A DNA stretch of 64,000 nt. It comes from Emiliania huxleyi CCMP1516 (taxonomy: Eukaryota > Haptophyta > Isochrysidales > Noelaerhabdaceae). How positions within the stretch are numbered: the stretch's first letter is position 1; each line of letters starts with the position of its first letter. The notes under the pieces are model-generated. The model made no database searches. It saw only the letters and a program-made list of their open reading frames with translations, and had not been told where the DNA came from. Where the stretch lies: contig NW_005200170.1 of assembly GCF_000372725.1 (NCBI RefSeq), forward strand, positions 51,421 to 115,420. The letters are read 5' to 3'. Shown here piece after piece: positions 20,629-31,835 of the stretch. Position numbers and translations under genes: made by a program.

Positions 20629-22554
20629 ATGGCGCGGCTCGTGCGCGCCGCTCTCATGCGCGGCGGCACCTCCAAAGGCGTCGTCTTCCGAGCTGCCGGT
20701 GCGAGCGCTCACCGCCGGCCCTGAGGCTCAGCACCGATCGGTATTTAACCCGCTTGCTGCCCTGCAAACATTGCAGACCTTCCTCCGGCTGGTGCCGCTC
20801 GCGACGCGGTCATCGTTGCCGCGCTTGGCCCCGACTCGACGGGTCTCGCCATCGACGGCGTCGGCGGCGGCGTCACAAGCACGCTCAAAGCGGCCGTCGT
20901 GGCGCCGCCGTCAAAGCCCGGCTTTGCCGCCGACTACCACTTTGCTCAGGTCTCACGTGGCGGCGGCATCGACTGGCGCTCCAGCTGCGCCAACTTCGCG
21001 TCGGCGGCTGCACTCGTCGCTGCGGACGACGGCATGGCGCTGCGCGAGGCGGACGGCGGGCGTCTAGATGCGGAATGCAGATCCCTGCACCGACGCGCAC
21101 TCACACTCTCTGTGTACTCAGGCTCTGAACCCGCTGCATGCTGCCGTGCTCACTCCCTGACGCCGGTGTCTTCACAGCAGGCTCGGCGGTCGTCCGCCTC
21201 TGGGCAAGCGGCGCAGGAGAGGCTTTGTCGGTGACGCTCCCTGCGACCGACGCGCCGCCCGTCGCGATCGCGGGCGTGCGCGGCGAGGCGCGCGGGAGAG
21301 AGAGCTAGAGGCGAGAGACACACAGCCAGACTGGGCGACCGCGGTATGGGTGGGCGCAGGACGGAGGATGCTGGCCACGCGTGGAGCGACACACAGACAG
21401 CACAAGACCACACACACAGAGAGGACACTCTGCCCGCGGGTCTGGAGCAGGCGCCGCCGCTGCGGGTCGAGTTTGAGCTTGGCGGGCACGCGCTGCTGCC
21501 GACAGGGCGGCCGGAGGAGGAGGGGCTGAGGCTGGGAGACCGACCGCTCCGTGCGACGATCGTCGACGTGGCCGGGAACCCGCAGGTGCTCTGTGCATCT
21601 CGGCCGCATATCGGCCGCATCTCGGCCGCATCTCGTCCGCACCTCTGCAGGTGCTTGTGCGCGCCGTGGAGGGCGGGCTAAGAGGGGACGAGGCGGACAT
21701 CACGTGTGAACAGAAATACAGCGGCGGGATACTTCTGTGTCTAGGCGGGCTGAGAGGGGACGAGGCGGCGGAGGAGGCGACCGCCGCTCTCGTGTGGGAA
21801 GCGGTGGATGCCGCCGCTGCACCACATAGTAAATCACCGTCGTTGTAGCCCTCGCAATGAGAAAGGTGAGGCCAACCGGTGGATACGCTGCTGGAGCGGC
21901 GGCGCACCAGAAGACGCCCGGCGGGGAGGGAGGAGTCGTCCGTGTCAGGTGGATGCGCTGCTCGACGAGGCGGCGGGGCGGGTGGGCCTAAAAGCGCGGC
22001 CGTCGGGGATGCGGCTGCTCTGGCTGAGCGCTCGCCGCGACCACTGCTTGGCGGGGGGCGGGGCCGTCGCTGCCGCAGAGTGCGCCCCTCCTTCCCCTCT
22101 CTAGAGCTCATCGGGCGCACATCGAGGGGTGGGCGTCGGTGGGCCTCGGTGGACCTCGGTGGGTGGCACATGCATGCGAGTTGAGAATCAGTGACTGCGT
22201 TGTGTATTCACTGGCTCATGCATGCGGGTGGCACATGCATGCAGGTGCGACCTCCTCTCCCGCGTCTCGGCAGGCAGCCGCGTCCACCACGCACACACGG
22301 GCACCGGCGCACTCGCGCTCGCATGCGCAGCAGCCGTCCCGGGCACCGTCGCACACGAGCTTGTTCGCGGCGGCGGCGGCGGAGGTTGCGGCGGCGGCGG
22401 CGAGGCGGGCGCGGAGCTTCGGATTGCGCACCCCCAAGGCGTGATGCGCGTGCATGCGAGCGTGGGGCGCGACGCGGACGGGCGGCATGTGGCGCACAGC
22501 GCAGGGATGGTGAGGACAGCGCGTTATTTGATGGTGGGCGAGGTCGTGGTGTAG
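20629..22554 (+). CDS. PrpF-family isomerase (2-methylaconitate / 4-oxalomesaconate type)
   Basis: PrpF-type enzymes move a double bond in aconitate-like acids using a diaminopimelate-epimerase-like fold. Exon 1 (20629-20698) reads MARLVRAALMRGGTSKGVVF with the diagnostic MRGGTSKG. Exon 2 (20777-21055) gives RDAVIVAALGPDSTGLAIDG, VGGGVTSTLKAAVV and WRSSCANFASAAALVA, where the Cys is the expected catalytic residue. Later exons give SAVVRLWASGAGEALSV, LLPTGRPEEEGLRLGD, ATIVDVAGNPQ|VLVRAVEG|GLRGDEA, VDALLDEAAGRVG, and the last exon HHAHTGTGALALACAAAVPG ... ELRIAHPQGVMRV and RTARYLMVGEVVV. Introns at 21586-21650, 21673-21744 and 21804-21948 carry exon echoes; the first is filled with CATCTCGGCCG units. 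All domains are present. The family is mainly bacterial and fungal, so transfer is possible but not shown. Substrate is unknown. A repeat R1 copy lies just upstream. Confidence 0.9.
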
Positions 22555-22622
22555 TGCTTGGGAGCCCTGGTGCGCGCCCCCCGCCCCCCCCCGGGCGTTG
22601 CGTTGCTATCGTGTATTGTCGG

Positions 22623-22920
22623 GCAGTAAATAAATAAATAAATAAAACGGTCAAACTCTGAGACGAGATGGGATTTAGGGACATGTGTCCCCGCCCTGCC
22701 GCACGATCTTGAGGGATCTTCAATCCGTGCGTCCCCTCACCCCTCCGAGCTCCGTCACAATTCGACACGGGAAGTGCAAGTGGAGCGGTGCAAGAGTGTT
22801 GGGGCTGCGGCTACGGCTGCGGCTACGAGAGGGGCCGGGCTCGCGGGAGAGCCGCTGCGCCGCGTGGACGCGCCTACACCGCTCTTGCTCCGCTCGCCAC
22901 CTCTCGCAAAGGTCCAAAGC
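22623..22920 (-). mobile_element. LINE-B family, 5'-truncated inverted copy
   Basis: Read on the minus strand it matches 19360-19634: LDLCERWRAEQERCRRVHAA, an Arg/Ser repeat, then CAGAGTTTGACCGTT and a TTTA-repeat tail at 22623-22647. It lies 70 bp after the PrpF-like stop codon, on the opposite strand. Confidence 0.75.
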
Positions 22921-23204
22921 CGCCACCCGTGAGACAGAGAGACGCCTCACCAAAATTTCCTCCATTAAGTCTCGTAACACGTAAGTCCAAAGTGCTCCAA
23001 AGTGCGTGATGATATTTTGAGGAAACTTACGAGAGAAACAGGGGAAATGTTCTGTCGGAGTCGACTGTCGCCTATCGGCCACGTAGGAGGTTGGCGCGTG
23101 CAGCGGAACCGCGAAACAGCGCAGGTTTCCGGGTGGGAGCGAGTGCACGCGCCCCGCTAGCCGACGCCTAGGCCGACGCGCGGGTCCAAAACCGCCGCGC
23201 GCGA

Positions 23205-26200
23205 CTACCACTCGTCCGACGAGGCGTGCGCCTCCTCGTCGCCCGCCTCGTGCGACTCGCAGAGCCCCGCCATGGAGAGAGTCAGCTGCCGGCGCGAAGG
23301 CTGCTGGCCGACGGGGCTGCTCGCGCCTGCTAGTCAATGAAACAGTGTCGTCGTCAGGAAACCTCATTAGGGTCGCTGCCGCCCGACGGGGCTGCACGCG
23401 CCGTTGAGGCGGCGACCGGCCTGCGCGTCGGGGGGGGCGGGCGCGTCCGGGTAGCGCGAGAGCAGCTCGCGCAGCTCGGCCCACCTATTAACAGGGGGGA
23501 GGTGTGAAGAGGCGCCGTGCACAGCAGGAGCAGCTCGCGCAGCTCGGCGCACTTGCGCTGCAGCGCGTTGTGCTCCGACCACGCGTGGCGCGCGTACGAC
23601 TGCCACGTGGCGAGCGTGTCTGCGGCGCCGCCCGCCTCGCCGACCACGTCGAGGCCGAGCTGCTCGGCCGCCTACCCCGCGCACTCGTCATCTCGGCTGA
23701 CCTCGGCTGATCTCGGCTGACCTCGCGCAGCCTAGCTCGGCCGCCTCTGAGTGCCCTTGTGCAGTGCGCCCGTGTGTCGCCCCAGTGTTGCCGTCTCTCT
23801 CCCCGTCTCTCTCGGCGGCCTCTCCAGAGCGCGGTGCCCTGCCGCGGCCTGACTGTGGGTCGGCCTCTCCCTCTACCCACCCGCCTCTGCCGCGGCGCTC
23901 GAGCCGAGAGGTGCCTCTGCGAGGGTCTGCACGTAGCCGAGCGACTCTGCGTATGCCATGCGCACCAGGGAGGCCTGTTCACAACTCGCGGCCGTGAACA
24001 AGCGCCGTCCAGAGCAGCGCCAGGCCGCGCGCTTGACGGGCTGGCGCCTCGACGTCACACGCGACTGTCTTGGAGAGCCGCGTCGCCGACGAGGAGCGCG
24101 AGGCGAGCGAGTCGTTCCTCGCCACCCCGAACAGCGCGCGCTCCTCGGCCGCAGGAGAGACGGGCACGGCGCCGCCGCCGACCGCGTTGCCGAGGTGGAG
24201 CGAGCTGGGCACCTGCTCGGGGCGCGAGGGTGTGAAGAGGCGCCGCCGCAAGGCGCCGGCGGCCAGCCCACGGCACCGAGATGGAGCGAGGCGCGTTCCA
24301 CGAGGCGACTTTGGGGAGGCCGCGGGGCGACGGGTTCTCTCGGTCGAGCGAGGCGGTGCGGCGGTCGAGGGACGNNNNNNNNNNNNNNNNNNNNNNNNNN
24401 NNNNNNNNNNNNNNNNNNNNNNNNNNNNNNNNNNNNNNNNNNNNNNNNNNNNNNNNNNNNNNNNNNNNNNNNNNGGGGGGGGGGGGGGTTGGCGCCTCGT
24501 GCAGCACTTTGAGCACTGCGATGTGCATGAAGGACGAGCGGACGACGCGCGACCAGTGGCACGCGAGGGTGCCGAAGAGCGAGTCGTGCAGCCAGGAGAG
24601 CACCTGCGATGAGGAGCACAATCACACGAGTCCGCGACACGGCGTGACAGTCAGCGAGGCGTGCGGCGAGGAGAGAGCTTCAACGCACGCGCTCCTCCGC
24701 GAGCCTGACCTCCCCATATCTCCCCATATCTCCCCGCATCTCGCATCTCAACGCGCCGCTCCTCGGCGAGCCGGTCGAGGCTGGAAGTGTCTCGGAAGTG
24801 TCTCGGAAGTGTCTAGGAAGTGTCTCGGAAGTGTCTAGGAAGTGTCTAGGAGAGGACCTCAATCCGCCGCTCCTCGGCGAGCCGGTCGAGGTGGTTGTAC
24901 CTGGAGGAGAGGAGGGAGGCGGTCAGTGGACGGGAAGGCCACGCGCCGCGAGGCTGGTCGAGGCGGCGGCACAAGAAGATGAGCGAGCAACCAACCACCT
25001 TGAAGTGCTGCGACGCGAGCAAATACTGGATCTGCTGCAGGATGAGGTCGTACGAGTGCGCCTAGCCTCAGGCCGACCTCGGCTCAGCCCCCAGCCGACC
25101 GTCGCAGAAGAGGACGGGGCGCGCGAGTCGCGCCTCGGCCGCGGCGTTGTCTCGCAGAGCCGCGGAGGGCCCCTCGCGCCACCCCTCCCTCCAGAAGGAG
25201 AGCCCCCCCGGCTGCGAGCCCACGCCCGCGCGGCAGCCGGCCGGGGTGCGAGGCCGGTGCTCCCCCGACGCGCCGGACCTAGGCAAGAGAGGGGGGGCAA
25301 GCCCGTCACAACAGAGGCGTGTGAAGAGGCGGCACCCCCCCCCCCCCCCCCCCGACGCGCACGGCACCCCGGTAAGGAGGGCTGCTCGTCGGTGGCGGCG
25401 ACCGTCATCAGGTCGGACAGCTGATGCAGCGCGCCTGCAGGCCGGCTCGGGGGAGGGGGGAGGGTGAGGGAGGTCCTCCAAGTCGGAGGGCTGCTGCAGC
25501 GCGCCGAGCACGCGGCGGAGGGACGTTGTCCCCGCCGCAGACACGATGATGCGAGCGAAGACCTGCGTGAGCGGCCGGTTCTCCTGCAGGAGGCTCGAGG
25601 AGGGCTCAGGGCAACGCTCAGGGGAGGTTGAGGAGCGCCCTGCGTGAGCGGCTGGCTCTCCTGCACGAGCGCGGCGAGGCACGACCGCATCGACTCTGGC
25701 CACAAGTGGACCGGCCGCTGCCGCATCTCGAGCAGGAAGGCCTTGATGAGCACCGCGTGGCCCGGCACGACGCGCCAGTTGGTCGACTCGTCCGGCTGCG
25801 TGCCCATCGCCGCGGGCGCGTGTCTCGTCCAATGCTCGAGCAGCAGGAAGAAGCAGTGGCCGCGCTTGCGCAGCCGCTCGCGCCAGTACCGCCCCCCGAG
25901 CGCGCGCTCGACCACCGCGGGCGGCACCGCGTTGGCCATGCCTTGGGAGAGCCACAGCGCGGCCCACGCGTCGAGCGGCGGGTCCGCCTCGCGCACCGCG
26001 CCGCCGCGCTCCCTCCTCCCGCGGGGGGTGCCCCCCGACGCGAACACGGCGCGCGTGTCTCTCGCCGAGGAGCGGGACGACGACCAGCTGGAGCGGCCCC
26101 GCCCGCCGGGGGGGGAGGCGTCGCCGGGCTCGGGCGCGGCGTTCCCCTCCCGCAGCGCCGCCCGCTGCAGCGACCAGGGCAGGTTCCACTCGCGCACGTG

Positions 26201-26774
26201 CTTGAAGCGGTTCTCGCCCGGAGGCAGGATGGCGCCGAGAAGCACCTGACGGGGTCACCCGTCCCTCCTCAGTGGCTAGTCCTGCCGCCTTGCGGGCGGG
26301 AGTGCGCCCGAGCGGCACCGGCCGCAGCAGCGGCAGCCGGAAGAAGGCGATCGAGAGCGCGTGCGAGCAGAAGACGCGCACCTCGGACGGCGCCGCCTTG
26401 CGGTTGAGCTTTGAGACGACGTAGCCGACCGTCTGCCACAGCACGTGCGCGTACTTCTCGAGCAGCAAGGCGGGGGCGCCGAGCAGCGCCGACGGCCCCA
26501 GCTCGCCGCGCTCCATCAGCGGCGTGAGGGTGGCGAAGAGGGCGGGCTGGTGCCGGTAGGGAAGGTGCTCGGCCTGCGAGAGGAGGTACGACCACAGCCG
26601 CAGCAGCAGCAGCTGCGTCCACGCCAGCCCCTCCGGCGACGGGTAGAAGAAGGAGAGCACCGACTCCTTGTGCGAGGAGCAGAGCAGCAGCTGCAGCCGA
26701 GAGCAGAGGATCGCCAGCCGACGGGCGCACATCTCGCCGCTGCCCGGCGGCCACCCGCCTCCCTCGCCGCCGAT

Positions 26775-26819
<45 letters not shown>

Positions 26820-29800
26820 GGAGGTCGGATCGGCGACGTCTCGGGAATGCCTCGGTAGTGTCTCGGAAGTGTCGCCGGCCGACACGGCGCAAAGGGAGGA
26901 GGCGGCCACCGCCGCGGCCGGCGGGAGGAGGGGTGCCGCGTGCTCGAGCTCCTAAGGGCTGATTGCTCCTCATGAGTGACTCGATTGAGTCGAGGAGGGG
27001 GAGGCAAGCGCTCGGGCTCCCTCCCCACAGCGAGCGGGCCGAGGGGCGACCGCTGCGCGCTGTACGCGTCGGTGGCGGGGCCGACCTAGGATGAGTACGA
27101 GCTACGCACTGCTACTCATGCTCACTGCTACTTCATTCACAGTCGGCTGGCGGGCCCGCACCCCGTACGCGTCCGTCGCGCGGCCGGCGGCGGCGGAAGT
27201 GTGCAGCTCGAGGATCACCTGCGGGTGCGTACGCTTCACAATGAGGGGCTGATCCTCAAGCGGCGGTGCGTGCGGCTTCGAGGACCTGCTTGAGCCCGTG
27301 CGTCAGCGCGAGCAGCGCCTCCACCTGCCGGGGGGGGGGGGGGGAGGACGGAGGAGCCAGTCAGCGAACGCAGCGGCACTGGTGAGCGGGATGGTGAGCT
27401 GCCGGACACTCGCCATCCCCTAGCTGCCGGAGGGAGGCCGTGCATCTCCTCACTCGGCCACATCTCGCCCATACTCTTCACCTGCCGAGGGAGGTCGGTC
27501 CCGCGCGGCGGCGGCCGGAACTGATCCCCGCCGCCGTCCCTCCCGTCCGCGCCGCCGCCTCCCTCGGCGTCGAGGGACTCGCCGCCGTTCAACTCGAGGG
27601 AACGCTCGACCTTGGCGGCGCCGTTCCCCCGCGCGGCGCTCGCCGCAGTCGAGTCGAAAGCGACCGGCCCGACTGGCAAGATGCCTGGGACCAACATCGA
27701 CTGCTCTCACTAGCTCGTACTAGAGGGCGGCGGGCCCGGCGGGCAAGGTGCCATGCTCCGTGTAGAAGCCACCCGCCAGCTGCACGACTCGCGGTCCGTT
27801 GAGCACAACCACGCAGCCGGCGAGGCGGCCCACCTGAGGGGACAGTTCCGAGAAGGTTCCGGGCAACCTCCGAGCCGCGACCACACCCGCCGGCGAGCTT
27901 TCCCACCCGCTGCCCGTTCTTCCACAGGACTTCGTCAAACTCGGCGGTCGCGCGCCTGTTCACAGGAGCGGCTGGTCGGCCGGAGGAGAGAAGGAAGCCC
28001 CCCCCTCCCGCCCCCACTCGCGCGCCGCTCGTCGCCCGGCGTGTACACCTTTGTGATCGGCAGCCACACCTCGCCTCGCAGCCTCTCCTCCCTCTCCCCG
28101 CCCCCGCCCCCTCCGCCGCCTTCGCCGCTCAGGGCGGAGGAGGCGGAGGAGGACGAGGCGCCCACCGAAGCCGCGTACGAGCCCGGAGAGCGGAGGTGGG
28201 ACGACGGGTCGCCTACTCCGTCGTCGGCTCAGCGGTCAGTGACCCAACATCGAGCCGAGCAATCCGACGCGGGAGGGTCGGTCGCCGCGAGGGGCGAGGC
28301 TCGGCGAGAGCGGCGCGGCGGCGGCGGCGCCACTGGCGGCTTGGCGGCGGCCGGCGACGCGCACGACGAGATGGAGCGACTCCTAGTCATTAGTAGGTCG
28401 TCGCAGTGAGTGAATGAGTGGCGTCCGGCGACGCGCACCGTCGAGACGGCGCGGCTCCTGGGCGAAGGCGGCGGCGGACGCCTCCGCCTCGATGGCGGGC
28501 CGGTGCGGCAGCGGCGACGTGTCGTACGAGATCTGGACCTGGGCGCCGTCGAGGAGCCGCAGCGAGCCTGAGAGGGGGCAGCAGAGAGGTGTAGCACAGG
28601 ACGGCAGCGAGGCGCCCGGCGAGGAGCCGCAGCGAGCCTGCGTCGAAGTCGATTCGCATCGGCTCGCACTCGTCGCTCTCCATGGTGAGGGCCGCCTGTT
28701 CATGACTGACTGCTGATGAGCCCTGAGGCTCGCACGCGTCGCTCTCCATGGCGAGGGCCGCCGAGAGCGAGAAGGCCCGCTCGCGGTGCGCGGCCTCCTG
28801 AGACGCGACCGAGGTGTGCCGCTGCAGCGAGCGCATCGTCGCTTTCGCCCACGGCACCGTCACGGCGAGCACGCACTTTTGGATCATCCGAACCGTGAAG
28901 ACGAGCCGGCCACGCGGCGCGCCGGCAGCGTCGAGGACGGGCAAGTCGTACCTAGTTCATGATTTCGTTCGCTCGTGCGCCATGAGTCGACAGCAAGTGC
29001 GGCGTCGAGGACGGGCAGATCGTACTTGATCGGCCCCGACGCGACCTCGCTCAGCCGCACCTCGCACGCGCCCAAGTCGGAGTCGGGCAGCACGCCCAGC
29101 CTACCACCAATGAGCCCGTCGCTGCTGGCAGCAGCCACTCGCTGCCGGCGGCAGGCAGCAGCCCCCGCCTCGGGTGGCGCAGCGAGAGCCGCACCACTCT
29201 CGTGGCGAGCTGCGCCGCAGAAGCAGAGTACGAGAAGTGTGCCCCGGACCCCCACCGCGGGGACGCCGCCTCGCCATGCCCCGACGCCGTCTCAAACGAG
29301 ACCGGCCGCTGCGTCAGCCTCGTGCCGGACGGCCCCTCCTCGCCCCAGTGCCTGCCCGCCCCCTCCTCCGCCCGCCCACTCTCCCCGCCGAGCAAGCCGC
29401 TCACGCCGCCGCTCACGCCGCCGCCGCCCTCGCGCCCTCCTGACCCGAGGGGGCGCCGATCGCAACCAGTGCTTCGCGAGGGCCCACCTCCCCCTCCACC
29501 ACCACCTCCTCCTCCGCCCCCCCCTCCTCCTCCGCCTCCTCTGCCGCTGTGCCCGTTGTCTCCTCCGCCCTCCGGCTGGTCGAGCGCGAGGGGGGGCAGC
29601 GCCTGCACGTCGGACGGGCGCGGAGCGAGCGGCGGCACGCCTATTGCGAACAGGACTCGACCGCTTCGATGCCCTCGCCGTGGTCTGCAGGAAGGCGTCG
29701 GGCGGCGGCTCGCCCCAGGCGACGGACACGCGCGGCGCGGCGGCGAGGGCGGGCGGCGGCGGCAAGTTGCGCGCTTTCTGGACCGAGACGAGCACCTCGA

Positions 29801-30927
29801 AGTGGAGCTCGACCTATGCGGGCAGCTCCTCCCTCTTCACCCACCCGTCCTCAACGAGGAGAGCACCTCGAGGGGGATCGCGACGTCGGCATCCGAGTCG
29901 GCCGGCGGGGCGTGCGAGCCGCTGTCGGAGCCGATCGAGTGGCTGTCCGAGGCGCCAGAGGCGGAAGCGCCATCTGGCTGGCGCGAGGCTTCGCCCGGCC
30001 TCTCGCCCTGCCCAACGCCCATCCCCTCCCGCTCACTCGCTCTCCACGCCGCTGCCGACGAGGTGACCGCCCGCTCGCCATCCGGCCCACTGGGGGGGGC
30101 AGCGCTGAAGGCGGGGGAGGAGGACGCCCGCACCTGGGGCAGGCTCCGAGCAGGGTCAGGGCAGGCTCCGAGCAGGGTCAGGGAAGGCTCCGTGTCGAGA
30201 GCGTGCGAGCCAAGCGCAGCGACTGTCGAGCGTCCTCTGGCACGTCTGGTGATATCCGCGTGTCTCTGTGCCAGCGTGTCTGTGGGCCTTGTCTCTCTTC
30301 TCTGTCGGTCTCTAGTCGCGCCTTTGGCACCATCACCGCCGAGGCGGCCGAGGGCGGCAGGCGGGCGGAGGACGAGCCGGCGGCGGCATGCGCGACAGAG
30401 GAGGGCGGCAGCGGCGCAAGTGGCGGCACCGCCGGCGGAAGCGGCACGACCGGCGCCAGCGGCGTGCGGTTTGCAGCCGCTCGCGGTATCAGCGGAGTGC
30501 CGGGTGCGGAGGTAGAGATGGAGTGGGTGCGTGTCCGAGGCAGCTGGCAGGGGCGCGCGTCGAGGACAGAGCCCGAGAGCTCGCTCGCTGCCGCCGCCGC
30601 AGGCTCCGCCGGCAGCTGCCGCGTGACGTGCTGCGACAGCGCCGCCGCCAGCGACTCGGCTGCGGCCGCCGACGGCGCGACCACGGTGAGGAGCCGGACC
30701 CAGCCGGCGGCGCCACACGGGCCGGCGAGGCGGAGGGCGACGTCCGCGGCGCCGCGCCGTTCGACGCCAAGCACGTCGGCCAGCGGCCACGTATTTGTCG
30801 TCCGGCCCGACGCAGGCTCGAGGGTGAGCAGCCAGCCGTCGACCACCACAAGCGCCCGCTCATAGCAGCCGCGCCACGAGCGCTTGAGGATGCGCCAGCC
30901 GACGGGAAGCGGTCCGGGCCGTGCCAT
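23205..30927 (-). CDS. Large multi-exon PH-like and C2-domain protein (RME-8-like N-terminus)
   Basis: The start at 30927 gives MARPGPLPVGWRILKRSWRG then CYERALVVVDGWLLTL and TNTWPLADVLGV, closely resembling the N-terminal PH-like motif of RME-8/GRV2. A long Pro/Ala/Ser linker follows. A C2 domain is split around 29800-28900: VELHFEVLVSVQKARNLPPP, PRVSVAWGEPPPDAFLQTT, FSYSASAAQLATRVVRLSL and LGACEVRLSEVASGPIKYDL. Further on come FDEVLWKNGQRVGRLAGCVV, HTSAAVGPATDAYSAQRSPL, helical segments (SVLSFFYPSPEGLAWTQLLL, LLEKYAHVLWQTVGYVVSKL, WAALWLSQGMANAVPPAVVE, YDLILQQIQYLLASQHFK, VLSWLHDSLFGTLACHWSRV) and the end MAGLCESHEAGDEEAHASSD then EW. Introns at 23327-23401, 23485-23552, 27086-27188, 27685-27751 and 27834-27906 carry exon echoes. 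A gap interrupts the coding part. A role in membrane traffic is only a guess, and no DnaJ domain was seen. It could be two genes. Confidence 0.6.
24375..24474. other. Assembly gap, 100 N
   Basis: Exactly 100 N, followed directly by 14 G. A homopolymer-rich exon/intron of the PH/C2 gene is missing here. True length unknown. Confidence 0.99.
24788..24852 (-). repeat. Intronic minisatellite, 12-13-bp unit
   Basis: About six copies of CGGAAGTGTCT(C/A)... fill an intron of the PH/C2 gene. They are flanked by two copies of CTCGGCGAGCCGGTCGAGG (24763 and 24871), the flanking exon duplication described in the findings. A related GACACTTCCGAGACAC run recurs at 26845-26875. Confidence 0.85.
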
Positions 30928-31223
30928 GGACGCCGGCGTCCATGGCAGAGCCGGCTCGTCAGCACAGCTCATTGGGAGCAGCTCAGCGCCACGAGGCCGT
31001 CGCGGCGGTCGCGAGTGCCATCGTGTCGTCAAGTGTCGCAGCGGTGCTACGAATGTCTGCACAGGTTCCTATCTTCGCATCGCCCTCCCGGATTTTCTTT
31101 TTTCAGTGTATGTGGCTCTGTCGTGCATTCTTTTACCTAAAAGAAAGAAAAATCCAAGGTTCGCCGGCAAACATTCTCCGACTGCTATCACGCTGTCTCG
31201 TCTCCGGCACTAGCGACGAAACG

Positions 31224-31526
31224 ATGGCCAGCTCTAAGCGCGGCGAGCGGCGCTCGCTCCTGTGCTTCCTCCGCCGCCTGCTTCCACGGGGCCCGCGCGC
31301 TCGTCCCCGTTTTCAACGCTCCTGGACGCCCGACTACACTGCAAAGGCGGGTGGCGAGGCCATCCCGTACGTCCAAGGCGAATCGAGCAGTGCTGGTACG
31401 TCGAAAGCCAATCGAGCGGCGCTGGTACGAAACGGGTGGGTGCGCTTTGAGAACGCCCCGCCCTTCGCTGGCCGAGTTCTCAGTGTCCACGGAGCGATGG
31501 TGTATCGCGAGCTGGCTTGCGCCTAG
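31224..31526 (+). CDS. Hypothetical small ORF with an internal tandem repeat
   Basis: MASSKRGERRSLLCFLRRLL start, basic, single exon of 100 codons. At 31374-31430 a block of about 32 bp (AATCGAGCAGTGCTGGTACG, then AATCGAGCGGCGCTGGTACG) is repeated. The opposite strand is also open, so coding strand is uncertain. The rest of 30928-31835 shows nothing recognisable. It lies between the start of the PH/C2 gene and the 3' end of the E1 gene. Confidence 0.25.
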   Translation: MASSKRGERRSLLCFLRRLLPRGPRARPRFQRSWTPDYTAKAGGEAIPYVQGESSSAGTSKANRAALVRNGWVRFENAPPFAGRVLSVHGAMVYRELACA

Positions 31527-31835
31527 AATCGACCTTAAGCCTGGACGTCGATGTCTGCCTCGTTGTGTGCCCTTGTCTATTGCCGGTACGCCGTCTCGGG
31601 CTCCCTCCTCCCCAGGTCCTCCGTGTGTGTCTGCATGTATTGACGTGCCAGTACTCCTCGCGCGCCCTTTTTTTGCCTCTACCGGAATGTACAAAGTGTG
31701 AAAGATGTACGGCTCTTTGCGTTCCCGCTCTCTACAAAAGTGAATCGTGCAAGTAGCAACACACCGCTACACAGCAGCGGCCAGGGCGCAGGGGTGAGGG
31801 AGGGGAGGAGCAGGAGGATGGAGGTGGGTGAGACC

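Noticed and set aside
21300-22171. Minus-strand frames across the PrpF-like gene
   Set aside because: Shadow frames; the plus strand carries the family motifs through the end.
23205-23420. INPP4-like phosphatase end, from the string AGRRLNG
   Set aside because: The catalytic CKSxKDR motif is not present in any frame nearby.
23205-30927. RME-8 (DNAJC13) ortholog call for the whole gene
   Set aside because: Only the N-terminal motif matches; a C2 domain is present and no J-domain was found, so I kept a domain-based description.
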